Shown: positions 8,475 to 15,668 of the stretch, in pieces | Layout: every line of letters starts with the position of its first letter | Position numbering within the stretch: position 1 is the stretch's first letter | DNA from: Proteiniclasticum aestuarii | GTDB taxonomy: Bacteria > Bacillota > Clostridia > Clostridiales > Clostridiaceae | Length of the DNA: 64,000 nucleotides | Direction of reading: 5' to 3' | Assembly: GCF_017368455.1 (NCBI RefSeq) | Contig: NZ_JAFNJU010000010.1 | Location: 1-64,000, forward strand | Position numbers and translations under genes: made by a program | The notes under the pieces: generated by a model | What the model was told of the DNA's origin: nothing | Databases searched by the model: none | Seen by the model: only the letters and a program-made list of their open reading frames with translations

Positions 8475-9200
8475 CTAATATAATTCGGGCCCTACAGCCG
8501 GATAGTAGTTCATAAAGCTTTCAGCGTATTTGTAGGATTGGTTCCCTGATAGTCTTCTTGCATGATTCCCCCTCATGATCGCCCTTTGCTTATAGTACTC
8601 AATAAGATGCGATTGTGCCTTGAAACACTCCATAGCGGCAACTTTCTTGTCATATACCGATGTGATATCAACAATGCTTCCAGGCTTATAATTACTCAAC
8701 TCCGTCTGATGAGGCTCAAACCCGAAAATCTTCATCTGTTTCGTTGCTGTCGTTCCTTCAATTCTCACTCCATTGGAATTAGACATTACAGCACATCTAT
8801 AGACAAACGCACTTACATCATTGTGATCGGGATTCATAATATCGAAACGATCATGGGTAATGATGATGTCTGGACGAACCTCTCGTATTTTCCTCACTAG
8901 ACGATCTTCAAGTTCTTCCGTAACTCTGATCGGGTAGTCCTGTTGATCCCAGAGTTCAAAATGCTGAATTCCAAGAATATTTGCAGCTTTCGTTGTTTCA
9001 CCACGCCTGATTTCCTTCACCTCATCATAAGTTCTGCCTGGAGTCTTCCAGAGATCATTGGATTCCCCTCTGATTCCAAAGCTCAGACAGACAACATGTA
9101 CCTCTGCACCTCCTTCTATGTATTTTGCGATCGTACCTCCTGATCTCCATACATAATCCGCAGCATGCGCACTCACAACCAGTAGTTTCTTGTTACTCAT
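8475..9200 (-). CDS. PIG-L-fold hydratase, GalB-like (4-oxalomesaconate hydratase)
   Basis: A 241-residue PIG-L/LmbE-fold protein. Ordinary PIG-L deacetylases carry AHPDDE near the N-terminus; here it reads SAHAADYVWRSGGTIA, which closely matches the form I recall for Pseudomonas GalB, the zinc-dependent 4-oxalomesaconate hydratase of gallate breakdown (SAHAADFVWRAGG). Further agreement is seen in VVCLSFGIRGES, the EVRPDIIITH stretch, NPDHNDVS and FEPHQTE. The predicted reaction is hydration of 4-oxalomesaconate to 4-carboxy-4-hydroxy-2-oxoadipate. The gene sits between the DUF6282 gene and the aldolase gene with an AGGAGGAG ribosome site. A deacetylase role is less likely because the DD catalytic/metal pair is altered. 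Confidence 0.78.
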   Translation of the reverse strand: MSNKKLLVVSAHAADYVWRSGGTIAKYIEGGAEVHVVCLSFGIRGESNDLWKTPGRTYDEVKEIRRGETTKAANILGIQHFELWDQQDYPIRVTEELEDRLVRKIREVRPDIIITHDRFDIMNPDHNDVSAFVYRCAVMSNSNGVRIEGTTATKQMKIFGFEPHQTELSNYKPGSIVDITSVYDKKVAAMECFKAQSHLIEYYKQRAIMRGNHARRLSGNQSYKYAESFMNYYPAVGPELY

Positions 9201-9216
9201 TGATTCTCTCCTCCTG

Positions 9217-10110
9217 TTACTTATCCATCCCCAAAAGATATCTTGGATTATGAACGGTCATCTTTCTTACTTCTTCAACGGTGAATCCATTTTCGACTAA
9301 CCTCTCAGCAAATTCAAGCAGGCCTTCGTCAGGAAATTTCGCTGTCTTCTGCCCTAAGTCAGTAGCTAGAATAACTCTATCGGCTCCTAATGCCCTGATC
9401 TGCTCTAGTGTTGTCTCAAATTCGACTTTACCTGTAGCCCAGGTGGTATAACAATGTTCCATATATGCTCCATACTCAGCTAATTCCAGCTGCTCTTCAA
9501 TTGTATAGAACGTTGTTGGGAAATCCACATGCGTTATGATGATCTTATTGATTCCCATCTCATGAGCCTTCTTGACCAGAGCAAATGTTTCTTCATGTGA
9601 GGAATGAGATGTCGCCAGAATCATTTCATATTTTTTGATTACCTTTAATGCTTCTAGAACTTCAGTCTTCAGATTCCCCTCATCATCCAGTAATCGAATT
9701 GTGGGCACTTTTATACCCTCTTCCTGCAGCTGAGTGATAATACTAGCCCAATAAGGCAGCTTCTTGTTAGGATCCCCTGAGAAAACGTGCGATAATTCAT
9801 ATTCTGAATCAGTTGTTGGAAACCATACGATCTTGGTTCCAGCTCTCCCTGCCATTTCCAGAGCAGTCGGATTGACCCCACCTACCGAGCTGTTTAATGT
9901 TATCGCACCAATCATATCCGCATCATCTACCAGGTAGTTGACCAGAGAAGCCCTCTCCGCTGTACAGAAATAGTGAGATTTAGCTGCAAAGCCACCCATC
10001 CCTGATTCTTTCACTCGCAACGCCATTTCATGATCATTCAGTTTTCTGGGTAATATATCCGGTCCAGTATGGATATGAAGGTCGTAGGCTCCTCTTATTA
10101 ATTCATTCAT
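9217..10110 (-). CDS. DUF6282-family metal-dependent hydrolase, candidate lactonase
   Basis: A 297-residue amidohydrolase-like TIM-barrel protein of the DUF6282 type. An HxH pair lies near the N-terminus (DLHIHTGPD), with further likely metal ligands in the histidine-rich central part (TSHSSHEE, IIITHVDFP) and an Asp late in the barrel (ILATDLGQ). It is the first gene of the operon, directly downstream of the operator-promoter region, with GGAGGAAATAAT before the ATG. Given the downstream hydratase and aldolase, a role in opening 2-pyrone-4,6-dicarboxylate or a similar lactone/amide is attractive: the known lactonase LigI is also an amidohydrolase. The exact reaction is unknown. Confidence 0.65.
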   Translation of the reverse strand: MNELIRGAYDLHIHTGPDILPRKLNDHEMALRVKESGMGGFAAKSHYFCTAERASLVNYLVDDADMIGAITLNSSVGGVNPTALEMAGRAGTKIVWFPTTDSEYELSHVFSGDPNKKLPYWASIITQLQEEGIKVPTIRLLDDEGNLKTEVLEALKVIKKYEMILATSHSSHEETFALVKKAHEMGINKIIITHVDFPTTFYTIEEQLELAEYGAYMEHCYTTWATGKVEFETTLEQIRALGADRVILATDLGQKTAKFPDEGLLEFAERLVENGFTVEEVRKMTVHNPRYLLGMDK

Positions 10111-10133
10111 ATTATTTCCTCCAAAGCTTTATA

Positions 10134-10146
10134 ATTGTTAAACAAT
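10134..10146. promoter_or_regulatory. GntR operator copy 1 (catabolic operon leader)
   Basis: Perfect palindrome ATTGTTAAACAAT. It lies between the predicted start of the minus-strand operon transcript and the DUF6282 ribosome site, where a bound repressor would block elongation or initiation. Confidence 0.7.
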
Positions 10147-10164
10147 CTTGTATAACTTAAATTC

Positions 10165-10193
10165 ATTATATCAAGGCAGATTATCATAGTCAA
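10165..10193 (-). promoter_or_regulatory. Promoter of the DUF6282-galB-galC-like-TRAP operon
   Basis: On the minus strand a TTGACT -35 box (10193-10188) is followed after 17 bases by TATAAT (10170-10165). It is a near-consensus vegetative promoter about 55 bases before the first gene, with operator copy 1 just downstream of the start point. Confidence 0.75.
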
Positions 10194-10258
10194 ATCGTTT
10201 ACTTCTTATTATTTCATCAGGATTCCTATTATTTTTATCATTTTATCCCATGTAAGCC

Positions 10259-10287
10259 TTTACTATTGTTGAACAATGTGTTACATT
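10259..10287 (+). promoter_or_regulatory. Candidate gntR promoter with operator inside the spacer
   Basis: TTTACT (10259-10264) and TACATT (10282-10287) are 17 bases apart. The 13-bp operator copy 2 occupies the spacer, a classic autorepression layout. Confidence 0.5.
10265..10277. promoter_or_regulatory. GntR operator copy 2
   Basis: Perfect palindrome ATTGTTGAACAAT, identical to copy 3 and differing from copy 1 only at the central base. It sits between the -35 and -10 boxes of the candidate gntR promoter. Confidence 0.7.
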
Positions 10288-10328
10288 ATTCATGAAATAA
10301 ACCTCTGAATACATCAATTTCGCTAAAT

Positions 10329-10341
10329 ATTGTTGAACAAT
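10329..10341. promoter_or_regulatory. GntR operator copy 3
   Basis: Perfect palindrome ATTGTTGAACAAT, 64 bases after copy 2 and just ahead of the gntR ribosome site. It should take part in autoregulation. Confidence 0.7.
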
Positions 10342-10366
10342 ATCGAGCACTGAAAGGATGGGAATT

Positions 10367-11005
10367 ATGTCAAAAACAGATTCTGTTTACAAAATGTTAA
10401 AAAGTGAAATCGTAAATGGATCAATAAAACCTTCACAGAATCTTCCGGAAAAAGAACTGTCGGAAAAATATGAGGTCAGCAGAAATACAATCAAAAAAGC
10501 ACTGCTGATGCTTGAGAAGGAGAACTTAGTCATCATTGAGCCAAACAAAGGCGCAAAAGTTCGCGCGTATTCATTGACAGAAGTACTTGAATATCTGGAG
10601 TTAAGAGCTGTCTTAGAAGGGTTCATCGCTCGTAGTGCGACCATTCATTTCACTCAGGAAAAATTAAATGAAATGCAAGAAATTCTGAATATCATGAAAG
10701 GACATTTAGAACAGAACGAACTCCTTCTTTATTCCCAGAACAATCAGAAGTTCCATAAGGTCATATACGATGCCTGTCCCAACAGAACAGCTGTGGAGAT
10801 GACACTAGCCTTGAAATCTCAAATGAGTAAATACAATATGAAAACTATTCTTATTCCCGGAAGAGATGCACAATCCTTTTCTGAACATAGTGCAATATTA
10901 AGCGCTATCCAAAATAAGAATGCTGATCTCGCCGAATCACTTATGATTCTGCATATCCATAATGTCCGAAAAACCTTCAGCGAGAATTACAGTTTTCTGT
11001 TCTAG
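10367..11005 (+). CDS. GntR-family (FadR/FCD type) regulator of the catabolic operon
   Basis: A 212-residue transcription factor: winged helix at residues 5-65 (EKELSEKYEVSRNTIKKAL recognition region), then an all-helical FCD ligand domain. The FCD domain carries the usual metal-binding Asp/His set (NNQKFHKVIYD, SEHSAIL, LHIHNVRK), so the effector is probably an organic acid held by a metal ion. It is divergent from the hydrolase-hydratase-aldolase-TRAP operon and three palindromic operators lie between them, so it very likely regulates both. The ATG at 10367 is chosen over the one at 10358 because AAAGGA is correctly spaced only for the former. Confidence 0.88.
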   Translation: MSKTDSVYKMLKSEIVNGSIKPSQNLPEKELSEKYEVSRNTIKKALLMLEKENLVIIEPNKGAKVRAYSLTEVLEYLELRAVLEGFIARSATIHFTQEKLNEMQEILNIMKGHLEQNELLLYSQNNQKFHKVIYDACPNRTAVEMTLALKSQMSKYNMKTILIPGRDAQSFSEHSAILSAIQNKNADLAESLMILHIHNVRKTFSENYSFLF

Positions 11006-11034
11006 TTCTTCTCTAAACCAAATAAAACGCAGAT

Positions 11035-11073
11035 AAAAACGGGCTTCCTATTCAGCTAGGATGACCCGTTTTT
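11035..11073. terminator. Bidirectional terminator between gntR and cadA
   Basis: AAAAACGGG and CCCGTTTTT pair around an imperfect inner stem (CTTCCTA/TAGGAT). A-run and T-run flank it on both sides, so it can stop transcripts from both converging genes. Confidence 0.8.
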
Positions 11074-11089
11074 AAATGATTGATGTTTA

Positions 11090-13441
11090 TTAAAGCTGAT
11101 CAGTATTCATGACCCGCATGGCATTGATCACGGCTATGACAGTGACCCCCACATCCGCAAAGACCGCCTCCCACATGGTGGCATTACCGAAGGCGCCCAG
11201 AAGAAGGAAGATGCCCTTCACGCCCAAAGCAAAGAAGATATTCTGCCACACGATGGTTCTGGTTCTCCTGGCGATCTTCAGCGCTGTTCCGATCCTATTC
11301 GGCTCATCGGTCATCAGTACCACATCCGCAGCTTCTATGGCCGCATCAGAGCCCAGAGCACCCATGGCGATGCCGATGTCCGCCCTTGCGAGAACCGGTG
11401 CATCATTGATCCCGTCACCCACAAAGACGATTTTCCCTTTGCTTCCCGCCTGTTCCTGAAGCTGTTCAAGCTTTGACACCTTGTCCTGAGGCAGAAGTTC
11501 TGAATAGACTTCATCCACTCCCAGGATCTCTCCGATCTTCTCTCCCACAGCTTTCAGGTCTCCTGTGAGCATGATGATCTTCCGGATCCCCTGGGCTTTC
11601 AGAGAAGCGATGGCTTCTCTGGCATCACTCTTGATTTCATCGGAAATGATCAGATGACCGGCATAGGTCCCATTGACCGCCACATAGATGATGGTTCCGA
11701 TGGAGTCCACTTCCTTGAATGGGATCTGTTCTCTTTCCATGAGTCTGCGGCTTCCCGCAAGAATGACCCCGCCATCGAGCCTGCAGGAAACGCCATGTCC
11801 GGCGATTTCCTCATAGCTTTCGACTCTGCTCTTCTTTATGTCCTTTCCAAAGGCTTTCTGTACGGATTCTGCTATGGGATGGCTGGAAAAACTCTCCGCA
11901 TAGGCAGCCGCTTCAAGAAGCGCTTCTTCCGAGAAGCCTTCTTCCGCCTTCAGCTCCGTCAGGTCAAATCTGCCCTTTGTGAGGGTACCGGTCTTATCGA
12001 AGACCACGGTATCCACTTCATTCAGAGCCTCCAGATAGTTCCCGCCTTTGATGAGAATCCCCTTCCGGGAAGCCCCTCCGATACCGCCGAAGAATCCCAG
12101 CGGGATGGAAACAACCAGCGCGCAGGGACAGCTGATCACAAGAAACACCAGCGCACGATAGATCCACTCTGAAAAGGCATCCCCTGTCAGAAGAGGAGGA
12201 ATCAGAGCAATCAGCATCGCTGAAACTACCACGAAAGGCGTGTAGTATCTTGCGAACTTGGTGATGAAGTTTTCCGTCGGCGCTTTTTTGGAGGAGGCGT
12301 TTTCCACCAGCTCCAGAATCTTTGATACGGTGGATTCGCCGTAGGAAGTGGTTACGCGGACTTTCAGGAGACCGTTTCTATTGATGAACCCCGCCAGCAC
12401 TTCACTGGATTCTGAGACGTCTCGCGGCATGGATTCTCCTGTCAGGGCTGACGTATCCATGGCGGAAGCGCCTTCCATGACGATACCGTCCAGCGGCACC
12501 TTCTCTCCGGGCTTCACCATAATCACATCGCCAATGCGCACTTCCTCCGGAGAGACCTTCACCGTCTCTTCTCCGCGGATGACGTTGGCGTAGTCGGGTC
12601 TGATGTTCATGAGATCACCGATGCTCTTTCTTGATTTCTCCACAGCTACTGCCTGGAAGAGTTCTCCCACCTGATAGAAGAGCATCACCGCCACGCCTTC
12701 AGGAAACTCTCCAATGAGTATGGCGCCGATGGTGGCGATGGACATGAGAAAGTTCTCATCAAAGACCTGTCCTCTGGCAATATTTCTTCCTGCTCGAAGA
12801 AGAATCTCTCCGCCCACCAGCACATAGGAGCTGACAAAAAGAAGGGTCTGCATCAGATTGCCCTCAGGCAGGAAGATGGCGATGAGAAGAAGAAGGCTAC
12901 TTATGCTGATCTTTGTGATGGCTTCCTTGTGATTCTCCCATAAGGATCCTGCGGTGAACTTCTTCTCCACGCTGTCACTTTTCACGGGTACAAGCAGTGT
13001 ATCCCCTTCAATCTCCGTGACGATGCTTCGGATCTTCTCCACCTCTGAGGTGGAAAGGTGTCCTTCTCTGGATTTCACCTTCATCTTTTTCGTCACGAAA
13101 TCAATGGATACTTCCTCTATTCCATCGATCTTTCCGATACGCTCTTCCATTTTCAATGCGCAGCTGGCGCATCCAAGTCCTTCCAGAAGAAAAGCTTCCG
13201 AAGAGGACTGTTCTTTATCTCTCACTTCAATATCCGGTTCATGGCTGTGTATGATTCCTGTGACTTTTCCCAGAAGCTCTTCTTCTCTATGGGCCGCATC
13301 ATATTCCAGTGTCAGGGTTTTCGTGACGAAATTCACTCTGGCGGTGACACCTTCAATGGCACTGGTTTCCGTCTCGATCTTGGCTGAGCAGTTGGCACAG
13401 GAAAGTCCTTCCAACACCAGCTCCTTTTTCTTACGTTCCAT
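11090..13441 (-). CDS. cadA: Heavy-metal translocating P1B-type ATPase (Cd/Zn/Pb class)
   Basis: A 783-residue metal efflux ATPase with two N-terminal heavy-metal-associated domains, metal pairs C15/C18 (SCANC) and C91/C94 (GCASC). Next come the actuator TGES loop (about 334-337), the CPC transmembrane metal site (438-440), the phosphorylated Asp in DKTGT (482) and the GDGINDAP hinge. CPC plus a CadC-like repressor gene directly upstream indicate the Zn2+/Cd2+/Pb2+ exporter class rather than copper. The repressor gene ends 13 bases before this start, forming a two-gene operon. Two HMA domains are slightly unusual, as many CadA proteins have one. Confidence 0.9.
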   Translation of the reverse strand: MERKKKELVLEGLSCANCSAKIETETSAIEGVTARVNFVTKTLTLEYDAAHREEELLGKVTGIIHSHEPDIEVRDKEQSSSEAFLLEGLGCASCALKMEERIGKIDGIEEVSIDFVTKKMKVKSREGHLSTSEVEKIRSIVTEIEGDTLLVPVKSDSVEKKFTAGSLWENHKEAITKISISSLLLLIAIFLPEGNLMQTLLFVSSYVLVGGEILLRAGRNIARGQVFDENFLMSIATIGAILIGEFPEGVAVMLFYQVGELFQAVAVEKSRKSIGDLMNIRPDYANVIRGEETVKVSPEEVRIGDVIMVKPGEKVPLDGIVMEGASAMDTSALTGESMPRDVSESSEVLAGFINRNGLLKVRVTTSYGESTVSKILELVENASSKKAPTENFITKFARYYTPFVVVSAMLIALIPPLLTGDAFSEWIYRALVFLVISCPCALVVSIPLGFFGGIGGASRKGILIKGGNYLEALNEVDTVVFDKTGTLTKGRFDLTELKAEEGFSEEALLEAAAYAESFSSHPIAESVQKAFGKDIKKSRVESYEEIAGHGVSCRLDGGVILAGSRRLMEREQIPFKEVDSIGTIIYVAVNGTYAGHLIISDEIKSDAREAIASLKAQGIRKIIMLTGDLKAVGEKIGEILGVDEVYSELLPQDKVSKLEQLQEQAGSKGKIVFVGDGINDAPVLARADIGIAMGALGSDAAIEAADVVLMTDEPNRIGTALKIARRTRTIVWQNIFFALGVKGIFLLLGAFGNATMWEAVFADVGVTVIAVINAMRVMNTDQL

Positions 13442-13454
13442 CTATTCTTCACTC

Positions 13455-13823
13455 CTAACTCTCACTTACATGCTCCATACCCTGATCAAAGATGGTTCTC
13501 ACATGATCATCCGCAAGGCTGTAGTATACGATTTTTCCTTCTCTTCTATTCTTCACAAGCTTCGCTTGCTTCAGCACTCTCAGCTGATGGGATATGGCCG
13601 ACTGGGTCATGTTCAGTGCAAAGGCGATGTCGCAGGTGCACATTTCATGGGTATCCAGTGCCCAGAGTATCTTCACTCTGGTGGAGTCTCCAAAGACCTT
13701 GAAGAGCTCTGAAAGCTCCAGGAGCTGCTCCTCATCGGGCATTTTCTCCTTCACCAGCTCCATGACATCTTCATGGATCACATCACAGTCACATCGCTCG
13801 ATGGGTGCTTTGATACTGCTCAT
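13455..13823 (-). CDS. cadC: ArsR/SmtB-family metal-responsive repressor, CadC-like
   Basis: A 122-residue winged-helix repressor. Metal ligands match the CadC alpha-4 site: an N-terminal C11/C13 pair (RCDCD) plus C62/C64 in HEMCTCDIA at the start of the recognition region. The C-terminal DDHVRTIFDQGMEH could form an additional alpha-5 zinc site. Cd, Pb or Zn binding should release DNA and induce the ATPase. The ATG at 13823 has AAAGAGGTG at proper spacing. The longer start at 13862 is rejected because it falls inside the operator. Confidence 0.9.
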   Translation of the reverse strand: MSSIKAPIERCDCDVIHEDVMELVKEKMPDEEQLLELSELFKVFGDSTRVKILWALDTHEMCTCDIAFALNMTQSAISHQLRVLKQAKLVKNRREGKIVYYSLADDHVRTIFDQGMEHVSES

Positions 13824-13850
13824 GGATTTCACCTCTTTCCTAACGATTAA

Positions 13851-13874
13851 ACGATTGAACAATCATTCAATCGT
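13851..13874. promoter_or_regulatory. CadC-type operator
   Basis: A perfect 9-bp inverted repeat, ACGATTGAA and TTCAATCGT, separated by six bases. It lies just downstream of the predicted cadC transcription start, as in characterised ArsR/CadC systems. Confidence 0.75.
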
Positions 13875-13881
13875 CATTCAG

Positions 13882-13911
13882 ATTATATCCTGATTTCCCT
13901 CTCCCTGTCAA
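13882..13911 (-). promoter_or_regulatory. Promoter of the cadC-cadA operon
   Basis: On the minus strand TTGACA (13911-13906) and TATAAT (13887-13882) are separated by 18 bases; both boxes match consensus perfectly. The start point falls immediately before the operator palindrome. Confidence 0.75.
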
Positions 13912-13920
13912 CGGTCCCTA

Positions 13921-13929
13921 TGATATAAT
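13921..13929 (+). promoter_or_regulatory. Extended -10 promoter of the BusR-like gene
   Basis: TGATATAAT is an ideal extended -10 element (TGN-TATAAT). No good -35 box precedes it. It lies back to back with the cadC promoter. Confidence 0.6.
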
Positions 13930-13961
13930 AGGGATAAGAACTATAGTCGGGAGTGTTGAAT

Positions 13962-14597
13962 ATGGATAAAGACCCACGTGTTAAAATCCCAAGATATAAA
14001 CAGATCGCACTGGACATCGCCTCCAGAATCGCCAACGGAGAATTCAAGGAAGGCTCCAAGATCTTCGGCAGAAGCTCCATGGCAGGAGAATATAACGTAT
14101 CTCCTGAAACCATCCGTAGAGCCATCATCCTGCTGGAGGATATGGAAGTGGTGCAGGCGACCCTTGGCAGCGGCGTACAGATAAAATCCAGAAAAAATGC
14201 CCATAAATACATGGAAAGCAATCAGAGCAAGGAGAGCATCTCTTCTCTTCGAGAAGAGGTTCTGGATCTTCTTTCCAAAAAGAACGACATCGAAAAGGAG
14301 ATCATGGAGATCATCGACAAGATCATTGACTATTCCGAGAGACTCAAGAACACCAATCCCATGAATCCTGTGGAGATTCCCCTCAGTGATGACTCCCATC
14401 TCATCGGAAAAACCATATCTGAAAGCAAGTTCTGGCAGAAGACCGGCGCCACCATCATCGGTATCCGCAGAGGAAAGGAGCTGATCTTAACGCCCGGACC
14501 TCAGCTTTACTTCATCCGAAACGACAAGATTCTGGTGGTTGGAGATCCGGAAATCATCGAGAAGGCCAAAGACTATATGGAAAACGAAGAAATCTGA
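13962..14597 (+). CDS. GntR-RCK_C (TrkA-C) regulator, BusR-like
   Basis: A 211-residue protein with an N-terminal GntR winged helix (residues about 8-75, GRSSMAGEYNVSPETIRRAI). A coiled-coil linker follows (about 85-135), then a C-terminal RCK_C/TrkA-C domain (about 140-205, KTISESKFWQKTGATIIGI, QLYFIRNDKILVVG). This architecture is that of BusR, which binds cyclic di-AMP through RCK_C and represses betaine ABC transporters in lactic streptococci. Here the OpuC-type transporter operon lies one gene away, which supports an osmostress role. The ATG at 13962 has GGGAG at good spacing. Binding to c-di-AMP is inferred from the domain. Confidence 0.82.
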   Translation: MDKDPRVKIPRYKQIALDIASRIANGEFKEGSKIFGRSSMAGEYNVSPETIRRAIILLEDMEVVQATLGSGVQIKSRKNAHKYMESNQSKESISSLREEVLDLLSKKNDIEKEIMEIIDKIIDYSERLKNTNPMNPVEIPLSDDSHLIGKTISESKFWQKTGATIIGIRRGKELILTPGPQLYFIRNDKILVVGDPEIIEKAKDYMENEEI

Positions 14598-14605
14598 TGG
14601 AAACG

Positions 14606-14634
14606 AAAAGAGAAGGCGAAAAACCTTCTCTTTT
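14606..14634 (+). terminator. Terminator after the BusR-like gene
   Basis: AAAAGAGAAGG pairs with CCTTCTCTTTT across a seven-base loop and is followed by further T residues. It can also act on the converging minus-strand operon. Confidence 0.8.
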
Positions 14635-14678
14635 CTTATGCCTTTTTCCTCAGCTGAGGCGTTCTCTGACCTATAACC

Positions 14679-15659
14679 TTACCCCTGCTCACCGCTTTTT
14701 TTCCTCTCCTTGTAAAAAGCTGCAGAATCTCTGATGGCCTCCATGGATGCCTCCATCATTTTTGAATAATGAAGAAAACCATGAAGCACGCCATCAAACT
14801 CCCTGTACATCGCATGCATGCCATGTTCTTTCAGGATGGCATGAAGGAGTCTGGAGTCATCCGCCAGAGGATCCAGTGCAGCGGCCATGATATATGCCGG
14901 TGGAATCCCGTAGGTCAGATCGTTATTGAAGAGATTTCTGTATGGATTCTCCATATCCTCTTCTCTCGCAAAAAGCGCACCGTAGCTTTTCAGGGCATCC
15001 AGTGTCAGTCCATCATACTCATTGCCATAGAGACGCATGGACATGGAATCCTTCAGTCCGTAACTTCCGTAATAGAGCAGAAGGGATGTGATGTAGCTGA
15101 TGTCCTTTTCCTGATCTCTCAGATAGAGCGCTGTTGCCAGGCTGAGATAGGCCCCTGCAGAGTCACCCGCCAGCGTGATGTCATCCTTGTCGATCTCATA
15201 GAGGCCCTCGTTTCGCCTCACATGATGGATGAGCTGTGCACATTCGTGAATCTGCGTGGGGAACTTCACTTCCGGTGCCAGGCTATAGTCGATGCCCATG
15301 ACCACAGCACCGGTTTCATCGGCCAGTCTTCTCATGATTCCATCATGGGTATCCGGACTTCCCACTACAAATCCGCCACCATGGATGAAGATGATGAGGC
15401 TGTTTCTCTTCTTCTCCGATGGATAATGCGCCGTAAAAGGAATTCTTTTGTTTTCATTATCCACATGAGCACGAAGGCTTCGGACCATTTCTGGTCCGCC
15501 TTCGTTGAAAAATCTCCTGGAAGCCTCATAGGCTTCCCTGTCTGTGAGTGAAACCTTCTTTTCCCCATTTCGCTGATCAGATTCAAGCTTTTCAAATGCA
15601 AGGACCTTTTTCATGGATGGAGAAATTCTTTTCAGTATGTCTACCTTATTCTTTTCCAT
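14679..15659 (-). CDS. Alpha/beta-hydrolase (hormone-sensitive-lipase-like esterase)
   Basis: A 326-residue cytoplasmic esterase of the HSL/arylacetamide deacetylase type. The oxyanion motif HGGGFVVGS and nucleophile elbow GDSAGAYL are intact. The catalytic Asp (LDPLADDS region) and His (VLHGFLHY) are placed as expected in the last quarter. It begins nine bases after the stop of the OpuC-type binding-protein gene, making it the last gene of the osmoprotectant operon. That position is unusual. It could process an imported ester of choline, carnitine or a betaine, or simply share osmotic control. Substrate is not predictable from sequence. Confidence 0.85.
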   Translation of the reverse strand: MEKNKVDILKRISPSMKKVLAFEKLESDQRNGEKKVSLTDREAYEASRRFFNEGGPEMVRSLRAHVDNENKRIPFTAHYPSEKKRNSLIIFIHGGGFVVGSPDTHDGIMRRLADETGAVVMGIDYSLAPEVKFPTQIHECAQLIHHVRRNEGLYEIDKDDITLAGDSAGAYLSLATALYLRDQEKDISYITSLLLYYGSYGLKDSMSMRLYGNEYDGLTLDALKSYGALFAREEDMENPYRNLFNNDLTYGIPPAYIMAAALDPLADDSRLLHAILKEHGMHAMYREFDGVLHGFLHYSKMMEASMEAIRDSAAFYKERKKSGEQG

Positions 15660-15668
15660 TTCCGATCC

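Noticed and set aside
8475..9200. Call of this gene as an ordinary PIG-L N-acetylglucosamine deacetylase
   Set aside because: The AHPDDE motif is replaced by the GalB-type AHAADYVW form, and the neighbours encode an aldolase and transporter rather than sugar enzymes.
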